A stretch of 14,292 nucleotides of DNA from JAJTZA01 sp041749815 (GTDB lineage Bacteria; Verrucomicrobiota; Verrucomicrobiia; Chthoniobacterales; Terrimicrobiaceae): the NCBI GenBank assembly GCA_041749815.1, contig JBGTAR010000234.1, forward strand, positions 1 to 14,292, given 5' to 3'. This document shows, piece by piece, positions 6,688 to 13,239 of this stretch (positions are counted from its first letter, which is position 1; every line of letters begins with the position of its first letter). A model generated the notes under the pieces. The model had not been told where the DNA came from, did not search any database, and was given only the letters and a program-made list of their open reading frames with translations. A program made the translations under genes and the position numbers.

Positions 6688-7674
6688 CTATTTTCTCAAA
6701 TACGATTGCCAAGCCAGGGCCACGGTTTCGTCAGGAAGCCAGATCGCAGACGATTTGGAACCTTTAAAATCCGAATAAGCCGCAATCTCGTAGGTTTTGG
6801 GATCTCCCAGCCAACCCTCGCGGAGATTGAGTTTCACGAGGGATGTTTTCGCTTTTGATGGGGAGGAGGTGGAGCCAATCTTGGGAAGCTCGCTTTTAAA
6901 GATGCTGCTGCTTTGTGAAGCAGCCGGGCTTGCCTTCCCCAGGCGCTGATTGATCACAGAGATGAGAAACGGCGAGATCACATCCAGGCTGGCCTCCAAG
7001 CCATGACCCTCATTGGGCTGCAAGGCCAGGGTCCAAGGGGCTTTCCCTTGCCCCTTGTCGAAGTTGCTTGTGGCGCTTTTTACCCACTCTGGATTGTCAT
7101 TCGCTCCGACGGCGTAAATCATGGGAACTTCCAAAAACTTGGCCGTGCTGTTTCCGCCAGGTCCCCATGTGCCTTTTGAACTTCCCATGGCGGCAACCCG
7201 CTCAGGATAAAATCCGCAGTATTTGCTGGAGACATTGGACCCAGCGGAGTGTCCCCAAAACGCAAGAGGTGAATCAACCAACTCCGGTTTTCCACTCCGT
7301 TTGGCCAATTCATTCACAGCGTCATTGATCGCCTTGGCGACCTCTCCTTTGTCATCGCTCTGATACCTCCCGGTGTCGCCATCTGCGAACTGACACCCCA
7401 AAATCCCAAAACCCACCTCGTTCGCCAGTTGTTGCCACTGGGCACTGTCCGCCATGCCGCGACCATCTCCATGCCGACCGGGGATCAGCACAAGAACTCC
7501 AGAGAGCGGATCCGTGGTATCAGGCACCCAACCCCGGAAAGCCACGGTGTTAATTTGGGCATCTTTGAGCGGCTCAGAGGTCCAGTCATAGGTGGCAGAC
7601 ATTGCAGGAACACTCAAAAACAAGCCGGCAAACAATCCAAGTCGCACAAATGGTCGAGGCTTCATCCGCTCCAT
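6688..7674 (-). CDS. Secreted alpha/beta hydrolase (esterase/dienelactone-hydrolase-like)
   Basis: The 328-residue protein starts with a signal peptide: basic MERMKPRPFVR, a hydrophobic stretch, then a probable signal peptidase I site after AMSA near residue 27. It should act in the periplasm or outside the cell. The fold core shows VLVLIPGRHGDG (60-71) for the oxyanion region, the nucleophile elbow GHSAG (141-145, Ser143), a candidate acid Asp193 in GANDNP, and a candidate base His224 in NEGHG, so a full triad can be placed. Residues 247-275 are a Ser/Ala/Lys-rich linker. A C-terminal segment (about 279-328, with REGWLGDP and WLPDETVALAW) lies beyond the hydrolase core. The start could also be ATG at 7665, three codons later. 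The gene is convergent with the DUF1634 gene, 7 bases apart. The substrate is unknown; esters or small polyester/carbohydrate esters are possible. Confidence 0.78.
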   Translation of the reverse strand: MERMKPRPFVRLGLFAGLFLSVPAMSATYDWTSEPLKDAQINTVAFRGWVPDTTDPLSGVLVLIPGRHGDGRGMADSAQWQQLANEVGFGILGCQFADGDTGRYQSDDKGEVAKAINDAVNELAKRSGKPELVDSPLAFWGHSAGSNVSSKYCGFYPERVAAMGSSKGTWGPGGNSTAKFLEVPMIYAVGANDNPEWVKSATSNFDKGQGKAPWTLALQPNEGHGLEASLDVISPFLISVINQRLGKASPAASQSSSIFKSELPKIGSTSSPSKAKTSLVKLNLREGWLGDPKTYEIAAYSDFKGSKSSAIWLPDETVALAWQSYLRK

Positions 7675-7711
7675 GTAAATCAAACAGCCCCATAAAAACC
7701 AGATGGAATTT

Positions 7712-7741
7712 TTTATAGAATCTTACAAATCTCCGGCGCAA
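7712..7741 (-). promoter_or_regulatory. Possible promoter of the secreted hydrolase gene
   Basis: Read on the minus strand, TATAAA (plus 7712-7717) is a good -10 box. A weak -35 box TTGCGC (plus 7736-7741) lies 18 bp upstream. It sits about 37 bases before the ATG at 7674. Confidence 0.3.
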
Positions 7742-7804
7742 AACCTGCTCGATATCCCACCCAAAACCTTCGAAGATCCTTGGTCTGCAAAAAAATCACC
7801 CCAA

Positions 7805-7820
7805 AAAAGTTGAAACTTTT
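7805..7820. promoter_or_regulatory. Inverted repeat AAAAGTT-GA-AACTTTT upstream of the LON-domain gene
   Basis: Two perfect 7-bp arms with a 2-bp centre lie 30 bases upstream of the LON-domain gene start, in a divergent intergenic region. A dimeric repressor site is possible. A loose TTGAAA/TAATCT pair with a long 19-bp spacer overlaps it. Confidence 0.3.
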
Positions 7821-7849
7821 GCAGGGTGGCAGCGTAATCTCATCAGGGA

Positions 7850-8470
7850 ATGCATGAAAATATCCAACTGCCGTCAGAACTAGGCGCGATGATCTTGCCC
7901 GGAACGACCTTGTTCCCAGGCTCCATGCTTCCTCTATATATCTTTGAGCCGCGTTACCAAACGATGTTGGCCGATGCGCTGGAAAGTCACCGGCTTTTTG
8001 GTGTGGTTTCTTCCATGGAGGATGGGGAGCTTGGAAAATCGCGCGGGGGGGTTGGTGTGGTCCGTGCCTGTGTGTCCAATGAAGATGGGACGGCCAATCT
8101 GGTCTTGCAGGGAGTCACCCGTGTGGAGTTTCTCCAGTGGGACGAGAATAGTCCCTACCCCAAAGCCTCCGTGCGGGCTTTGGATTCCATCAATTCCTCT
8201 GAAACCTCATCGGCAGACCTGCGGGAGGAAGCTCTCACATTGGTCTCAAGGATTTCTGATTTAGGAACTCCCATCCCGGCACAAATCCAGGACATGCTTT
8301 CGCAGTTGGAAGATTTTGATCTTTTCAGTGACATGGCAGCGTCCTGCCTTGTTGGAGATGCGGCAGTGCGTCAGCGCCTCATTGAGGAACTGGACTCAAC
8401 CCACCGTCTTGAAGTTCTTGCCGCCTATCTGACTCATCTTTTTGCGACGAAGCAAAAAGCCACGGATTGA
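7850..8470 (+). CDS. Stand-alone LON substrate-binding-domain protein
   Basis: The 206-residue protein aligns with the N-terminal (substrate-binding, PUA-like) domain of Lon protease. Residues 11-45 hold LGAMILPGTTLFPGSMLP then LYIFEPRYQTML, the hallmark PL-FPG-LPL-IFEPRY pattern. GVGVVRACVSNEDGTANLVL and GVTRVEF follow at about 67-94. Residues 120-200 are mainly helical, the usual C-terminal helical bundle. There is no AAA ATPase and no Lon Ser-Lys protease dyad, so it is not a protease by itself. Stand-alone members are widespread and may present substrates or bind peptides; function is unproven. It is the first gene of the plus-strand run, 39 bases ahead of the acyltransferase/heptosyltransferase fusion. 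A short AGGG lies just before the ATG. Confidence 0.85.
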   Translation: MHENIQLPSELGAMILPGTTLFPGSMLPLYIFEPRYQTMLADALESHRLFGVVSSMEDGELGKSRGGVGVVRACVSNEDGTANLVLQGVTRVEFLQWDENSPYPKASVRALDSINSSETSSADLREEALTLVSRISDLGTPIPAQIQDMLSQLEDFDLFSDMAASCLVGDAAVRQRLIEELDSTHRLEVLAAYLTHLFATKQKATD

Positions 8471-8509
8471 GCATTGCGAAAGGGCCGCCGGAATGGTGGT
8501 CTGTGGGAT

Positions 8510-10453
8510 ATGACAGATCGTTTTGTGTATTGGCTCGTGCTGGCGTTTGTTTCGCTGATACGGCTGCTGCCCTTGGGGATTTGTTTTCTGTTGGGCCGGG
8601 GGATCGGTTTGGTTCTTTGGGCGGTTTTGCCGGGATACCGGCGGCTGGCGAGGGAAAACATCTTTGCGGCCTATGGGGGTGAAAAGTCTCCAAAAGAAGC
8701 CGCAAAACTCGCGCGCGAACATTTTGCAACCCTTGGGGCCAATGGACTCTCGTCATTAAAGATCCCCCTGCTCTCCCAAAGCAAAATCAAAGACATTGCG
8801 CCAATTGAAGGTTTGGAGAACATCCGCAGCGCCGTGAAAGCCGGCCGAGGTGTTGTTCTGGCGATCAATCATATTGGAAACTGGGAGCTGTATGCCCAAC
8901 TGGTTTTTCAAGTTCCGGAAGCAAGATTTGGCACGGTGTATCAGGCCCTGCGCAACCCGCTGGTGGATGAGTTGATCAACCGGGACCGGCGGAGGCTTGG
9001 GGTTCTCACGTTTGACCGAAAAAAAGGGTTTAATGATGCGATTGCGCTGATCCGGGAGCCTGGGGTTCTGGGGGTGCTGGTGGATCAAAATGCCGGGGAT
9101 GGGGGAATGTGGATGCCATTTTTCGGGCGCCTGAGTTCGACATCGACCCTTGCGGCGAAGCTGGCCTTGCGAACAGGAGCCGACGTGGTCCCCGTCGCGA
9201 TTCATACCTCCGGCTTTGCCAAATGGAGGGTGGTGGTTGGCGAAGCCCTTCCCTCAGGCTCCACCGAGGAACTGACTTGCGCGATCAATGCCAAACTGGA
9301 ATCCCAAATTCGTGAGTCCCCCGCCGATTGGTTCTGGGTCCACAACCGGTGGAAGACGCCTTCACCCAATTTTCTGACCGTGACCCAGCGCCGCGGCACC
9401 TACTTGCCGCCCGGGTTCGACCCCGCTTCGCTCAAACCGTTTCGCATCGTGGTCCGCTCACCCAACTGGCTGGGAGATGCCGTGATGTCTGTTCGCGCCG
9501 CACGGGCCTTTAAACTCGGACGCCCGGACGCACGGCTCACGGTGCTCGCCCCCGCAAAACTTGCGGCGATCTGGCGCTCGGTTCCTGAGGTGGATGAAGT
9601 CTTGGAAATCCCCCCCAAGGCTTCCGTCTTTTCTGTGGCAAACATGCTGCGCGGAAAATTCGAGGTCGCGGTGCTTTTCCCGAATTCCGTGCGCAGTGCC
9701 TTGGAGGCCTGCCTTGCGGGGATTCCTCGCGTGGTGGGTTTTCCCAGCCGGGGACGAAATCTGTTTTTGAATCAACCCATCAAACTCAAAAAACGGGAGC
9801 GAGTTGCAAGGCCCCTGCATCACAATGACCGTTACTGGCAAATCGCGTTCAAGTGTGGCGCTGTTGAGCCTTCGGTTCCGCAAAAAACCGAAGCCTCGAA
9901 AGTTGTTGGACCACCGATTCTGGCCATTTGCCCGGGAGCGGAATACGGGCCCGCCAAACGCTGGCCGGCGGACAGATTTCGCAAAGCCATGGAAATCGTT
10001 TCCTCCAAACTCGACTGCCAGTGGAAAATATTTGGAGCCGCCGGCGACCGGGCTGTTGCGGAGGAAATTTGTGAGGGTTTTCCCGGCAAAGTTGAAAATC
10101 TCGCAGGCCGCACTTCCATGAATGAGTTGATCGCTGGCCTGTCTGCGAGCCGGGCCCTGCTCACCAATGACACGGGCACGATGCACCTTGCCGACCTGCT
10201 TGGCGTGCCTCTCGTGGCTGTTTTTGGCTCCACGGAACCGCTGCTCACCGGGCCGCGAGGCGCAGACTCCATCACCCTCAGACACCAGGTGGAATGCAGT
10301 CCCTGCTTCCTCCGGGTCTGCCCACTGGACTTTCGTTGCATGAAAGGGATCACCCCGGAAGCGGCAGCCTCCGCGCTTATGAGCTTGCTAGATGACTCAT
10401 CCCGACTCATATTCCCGCGCCCGCCTCTCAACACTGGCGGAACCACACAATGA
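8510..10453 (+). CDS. waaF: Fusion of LpxL/HtrB-type acyltransferase and WaaF-type heptosyltransferase
   Basis: This 647-residue protein joins two lipopolysaccharide enzymes. Residues 1-285 are a lysophospholipid/lipid A acyltransferase: an N-terminal membrane segment (WLVLAFVSLIRLLPLGICF), then AINHIGNWEL (118-127) with the HX4E catalytic motif at His121 and Glu126, then VDQNAGDGGMWMPFFG (191-206) and HNRWKTPSP (278-286), all typical of LpxL/HtrB. Residues 311-625 are a GT9 glycosyltransferase of heptosyltransferase II type: RSPNWLGDAVMSVRAAR (316-332), CPGAEYGPAKRWP (474-486), TNDTGTMHLADLLGVPLVAV (552-571), FGSTEP (572-577) and a four-cysteine segment CSPCFLRVCPLDFRC (596-610). The predicted roles are secondary acylation of lipid A and addition of heptose to the inner core at the cytoplasmic face. 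The start is ATG at 8510; an in-frame TTG at 8474 is less likely. The stop overlaps the bipA start (ATGA). There is no frameshift or stop between the two parts. Confidence 0.9.
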   Translation: MTDRFVYWLVLAFVSLIRLLPLGICFLLGRGIGLVLWAVLPGYRRLARENIFAAYGGEKSPKEAAKLAREHFATLGANGLSSLKIPLLSQSKIKDIAPIEGLENIRSAVKAGRGVVLAINHIGNWELYAQLVFQVPEARFGTVYQALRNPLVDELINRDRRRLGVLTFDRKKGFNDAIALIREPGVLGVLVDQNAGDGGMWMPFFGRLSSTSTLAAKLALRTGADVVPVAIHTSGFAKWRVVVGEALPSGSTEELTCAINAKLESQIRESPADWFWVHNRWKTPSPNFLTVTQRRGTYLPPGFDPASLKPFRIVVRSPNWLGDAVMSVRAARAFKLGRPDARLTVLAPAKLAAIWRSVPEVDEVLEIPPKASVFSVANMLRGKFEVAVLFPNSVRSALEACLAGIPRVVGFPSRGRNLFLNQPIKLKKRERVARPLHHNDRYWQIAFKCGAVEPSVPQKTEASKVVGPPILAICPGAEYGPAKRWPADRFRKAMEIVSSKLDCQWKIFGAAGDRAVAEEICEGFPGKVENLAGRTSMNELIAGLSASRALLTNDTGTMHLADLLGVPLVAVFGSTEPLLTGPRGADSITLRHQVECSPCFLRVCPLDFRCMKGITPEAAASALMSLLDDSSRLIFPRPPLNTGGTTQ

Positions 10454-12258
10454 CCCAAATTCGAAATATTGCAATTATCGCCCACGTTGATCACGGCAAG
10501 ACCACCCTTGTTGATCAACTCCTCAAACAGGCGGGCACCTTCCGCGCCAACCAGAAAACCGACGATCGGATGATGGACTCGATGGACCTCGAACGCGAAA
10601 AAGGCATCACCATCCGTGCTAAGAATGCGGCGTATCGCTGGAATGATTATCACGTCAACATCGTTGACACTCCCGGCCACGCCGACTTCGGCGGCGAGGT
10701 TGAGCGGATCATGAAGATGGTGGATGGCGTTCTCCTGGTGGTGGATGCCCATGACGGTCCCCAGGCTCAAACAAAGTTCGTGCTGCGCAAGGCCATGGAA
10801 AATGGCCTCAAGCCCATTGTGGTGATCAACAAGATTGACCGGGAAAACTCCCGCCCCCACAAGGTTCTTGATATGGTGTTCGAGCTCTTTATGGAACTCA
10901 ATGCCACCGACGAACAACTCGATTTCCCTCACATCTACGCCAGCGCCAAGGATGGGATCGCAAAACGCGAACTGGTGGACCCCAGCACGACCCTGCTCCC
11001 GCTCTACGAAGCGATTGCCTGGCACATTCCGGCCCCAAAAATTGCGGACGTGGATTACTTTCAGATGTTGGTCTCCAACCTCGATTACAGTGATTACCTG
11101 GGCCGGATCGCCTATGGCCGCATCATCAGCGGATCGGTGAAAGTCGGTCAACCCATCGTCTGCATTCATAAGGACGGCACCAAGGAGCGCAAAGCCGTGA
11201 CCACGATTTTTGGTCACGAAGGTTTGGAAAAAATCCAAATCCCGGAAGCCTTTGCCGGAGACATTATCGGCCTGGCCGGTTTTGAGGATGTATTTATTGG
11301 CGAGACCCTGGTTGACAGCGAGGAGCGTGAAGCCCTGCCGTTTGTGGACATTGACCCACCGACCATCACCATGAAAATTTGTGTGAATGACTCGCCTCTT
11401 GCGGGACGTGAGGGCAAGTTGCTCACGGCCCGTCAGATCAAAGATCGCCTGATCCGCGAAACCCGTACCAATGTTTCCATCCTTTTCAGCGAAACAGACA
11501 CGGCCGGTCACTTTGAGGTCAAGGCCCGCGGAGAGATGCAGATCGCCATTTTGGTCGAACAGATGCGCCGCGAAGGTTTTGAAATCCTGGTGTCCCGCCC
11601 GGAAGTGATCTTCCAGCGCTCCGAGGACGGTGCCCTGCTGGAGCCCATCGAAACCCTTTACGTGGATGTGCCGCCGGAGAACCTGGGAGACATTCTCCAG
11701 TCACTCGCCGGACGCAAAGCCGAAATCGTGAACATGGAACACAGCCCCCACAGCGTGCTTGTGGAAGCGACTATCCCAACCCGCGGCTTGATTGGATTTG
11801 AAACAGATCTGGTCAACGTCACGAAAGGCCATGGCACGGCCAGCCACCTATTTAAGGAATATGGCGCCCACAAAGGCGACATCCCAAGCCGTGGCAAAGG
11901 CGTGCTCATCAGCATGGAATCCGGGACCAGCATGGCCTATGCCCTCGACACCATCCAGATCCGGGGACGCCTCTTCATTGGGCCCCAGGAGGAAATTTAT
12001 GAGGGAATGATCATCGGCGAAAACGCCCGCCCTGACGATATGCCCGTCAACCCTTGCAAAGCCAAAAAGCTGACCAATATGCGCAGCCAAGGCGACGGCA
12101 AGGGCATCCAACTCGCCCCACCGCTCGTTATGAGTTTGGAACGTGCCTTGGAATACATCGCCCCTGATGAATACGTCGAGGCCACGCCAAAATCCCTTCG
12201 CATGCGCAAAAAACTCCTTGATGCCAACGCCCGCAAACGCGCGGGAGCCAAAGGGTGA
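10450..12258 (+). CDS. typA: Ribosome-associated GTPase BipA/TypA
   Basis: The 602-residue translational GTPase acts on the ribosome and supports 50S assembly and stress or low-temperature adaptation in characterised bacteria. The G motifs are intact: G1 AHVDHGKTT (11-19), G2 Thr54 in KGITI, G3 DTPGH (73-77), G4 NKID (127-130) and G5 SAK (165-167). Domain II (about 205-300) follows, then the EF-G-like domains III and V, with KARGEMQIAILVEQMRREGF, and the BipA-specific C-terminal domain containing RGLIGFETD, SRGKGVLISMESG and NARPDDMPVNPCKAKKLTN. Length matches the family. The ATG lies within the stop of the upstream fusion gene, so the two are likely translated in a coupled way. The link with an LPS enzyme gene may be functional, since BipA mutants are known for envelope-related phenotypes, but that is inference here. 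Confidence 0.96.
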   Translation: MTQIRNIAIIAHVDHGKTTLVDQLLKQAGTFRANQKTDDRMMDSMDLEREKGITIRAKNAAYRWNDYHVNIVDTPGHADFGGEVERIMKMVDGVLLVVDAHDGPQAQTKFVLRKAMENGLKPIVVINKIDRENSRPHKVLDMVFELFMELNATDEQLDFPHIYASAKDGIAKRELVDPSTTLLPLYEAIAWHIPAPKIADVDYFQMLVSNLDYSDYLGRIAYGRIISGSVKVGQPIVCIHKDGTKERKAVTTIFGHEGLEKIQIPEAFAGDIIGLAGFEDVFIGETLVDSEEREALPFVDIDPPTITMKICVNDSPLAGREGKLLTARQIKDRLIRETRTNVSILFSETDTAGHFEVKARGEMQIAILVEQMRREGFEILVSRPEVIFQRSEDGALLEPIETLYVDVPPENLGDILQSLAGRKAEIVNMEHSPHSVLVEATIPTRGLIGFETDLVNVTKGHGTASHLFKEYGAHKGDIPSRGKGVLISMESGTSMAYALDTIQIRGRLFIGPQEEIYEGMIIGENARPDDMPVNPCKAKKLTNMRSQGDGKGIQLAPPLVMSLERALEYIAPDEYVEATPKSLRMRKKLLDANARKRAGAKG

Positions 12259-12259
12259 G

Positions 12260-13126
12260 ATGAGCGATTGGAAAAACATTGTCATGAAACTTGGGCATTC
12301 TCCGGATCCGGATGATGCGTTCATGTTTTATGCAATGGCCGAAGGTAAAATCGACCTTCGGGGATACCAGTTCGAACACATCCTCCAAGATATCCAAACC
12401 CTCAATGAGCGGGCCATGCGGGCCGAACTGCACATCTCTGCGGTCTCGATCCACGCCTTGGCGCATATCCTGGACAATTACGCCTTGCTTCCAAGCGGTG
12501 CCAGCATGGGGGATGGTTATGGGCCAATGTTTGTGACATTGGAAAATGATCCTCCCACCGGAGATGAAGAGGCACGCATCTGGCTTCGTAGCAAAAAAAT
12601 TGCCATCCCGGGAAAGATGACTAGCGCCTATCTCTCGGCTCAATTGTTTTTGGGTGCGGACTTTGAGTATGTGGTGGTTCCTTTTGACGAGATTTTCGAC
12701 GCGGTCAAAGCAGGTCGCGCTGATGTGGGACTGTTGATTCATGAAGGCCAACTCACCTATAAAGATGAAGGCTTTCACAAAGTCCTGGACCTTGGCGAGT
12801 GGTGGAAACGGACCCGGGGACTGCCACTGCCGCTCGGGGGAAATGTGATTCGCAAGGACCTCCCCCTGGAGGTCCGCGAAGAAATCCGGGACATTTTGCA
12901 TGAGAGCATTGCCTATGGTCTGGAACACCGCATGCCTGCCGTGCAGCACAGCATGGACCATGCACGAGGCATGGACATCCCCCTGGCCGACAGGTTTATT
13001 GGCATGTACGTGAACGAGTTGACGCTCGATTACGGCGAGGTTGGCCGTCAAGCAGTGGAAAAATTCCTCTCAGAGGCCGCCGGGCAAGGCTTGATTCCAA
13101 CCAACCCCCACATCGAATTCGTCTAA
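12260..13126 (+). CDS. mqnD: MqnD-like 1,4-dihydroxy-6-naphthoate synthase (menaquinone, futalosine pathway)
   Basis: The 288-residue protein has the two-lobed, substrate-binding-protein-like fold of MqnA/MqnD. LGHSPDPDDAFMFYAMAEGK (11-30) corresponds to the N-terminal motif that in typical MqnD reads SPCPNDTF. HISAVSIHALAHI (58-70), LLPSGASMGDGYGPM (76-90) and IPGKMTSAYL (116-125) line the ligand cleft. GLLIHEGQ (157-164) holds His161, which matches the position of the catalytic-base histidine proposed from the Thermus MqnD structure. MqnD converts cyclic dehypoxanthinyl futalosine to 1,4-dihydroxy-6-naphthoate. The start is one base after the bipA stop, with GGTGAG ahead of it, so it is co-transcribed with bipA. 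Longer readings overlapping bipA are rejected. A different periplasmic-type ligand role cannot be excluded, but there is no signal peptide. Confidence 0.72.
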   Translation: MSDWKNIVMKLGHSPDPDDAFMFYAMAEGKIDLRGYQFEHILQDIQTLNERAMRAELHISAVSIHALAHILDNYALLPSGASMGDGYGPMFVTLENDPPTGDEEARIWLRSKKIAIPGKMTSAYLSAQLFLGADFEYVVVPFDEIFDAVKAGRADVGLLIHEGQLTYKDEGFHKVLDLGEWWKRTRGLPLPLGGNVIRKDLPLEVREEIRDILHESIAYGLEHRMPAVQHSMDHARGMDIPLADRFIGMYVNELTLDYGEVGRQAVEKFLSEAAGQGLIPTNPHIEFV

Positions 13127-13143
13127 TCCCGATTTTTCGGATT
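13125..13143 (+). other. Weak hairpin after the MqnD-like gene
   Basis: AATCCCGA and TCGGATT pair with one bulged C around a TTTT loop, directly at the stop codon. No T-run follows, so terminator function is doubtful; the downstream gene may still be read through. Confidence 0.2.
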
Positions 13144-13239
13144 TGCGTGAATCGCCGCTTGAGGCAACAATAAGAGGCTATCGCAAAAGGTTATTACAGT
13201 TGGGAACAGAAAGCACGGGACACCCGAAGACGGCGTTTC

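Noticed and set aside
9832..11511. 559-codon open frame on the minus strand across the heptosyltransferase/bipA junction
   Set aside because: It is a shadow of two conserved genes, caused by codon bias, with no recognisable domain.
12143..12259. Longer reading of the MqnD-like gene starting inside bipA
   Set aside because: It overlaps the conserved bipA C-terminus; ATG 12260 has a GGTGAG site and starts the homologous region.
13125..13143. Terminator after the MqnD-like gene
   Set aside because: The hairpin has a bulge and no T-run after it; listed only as a weak hairpin.
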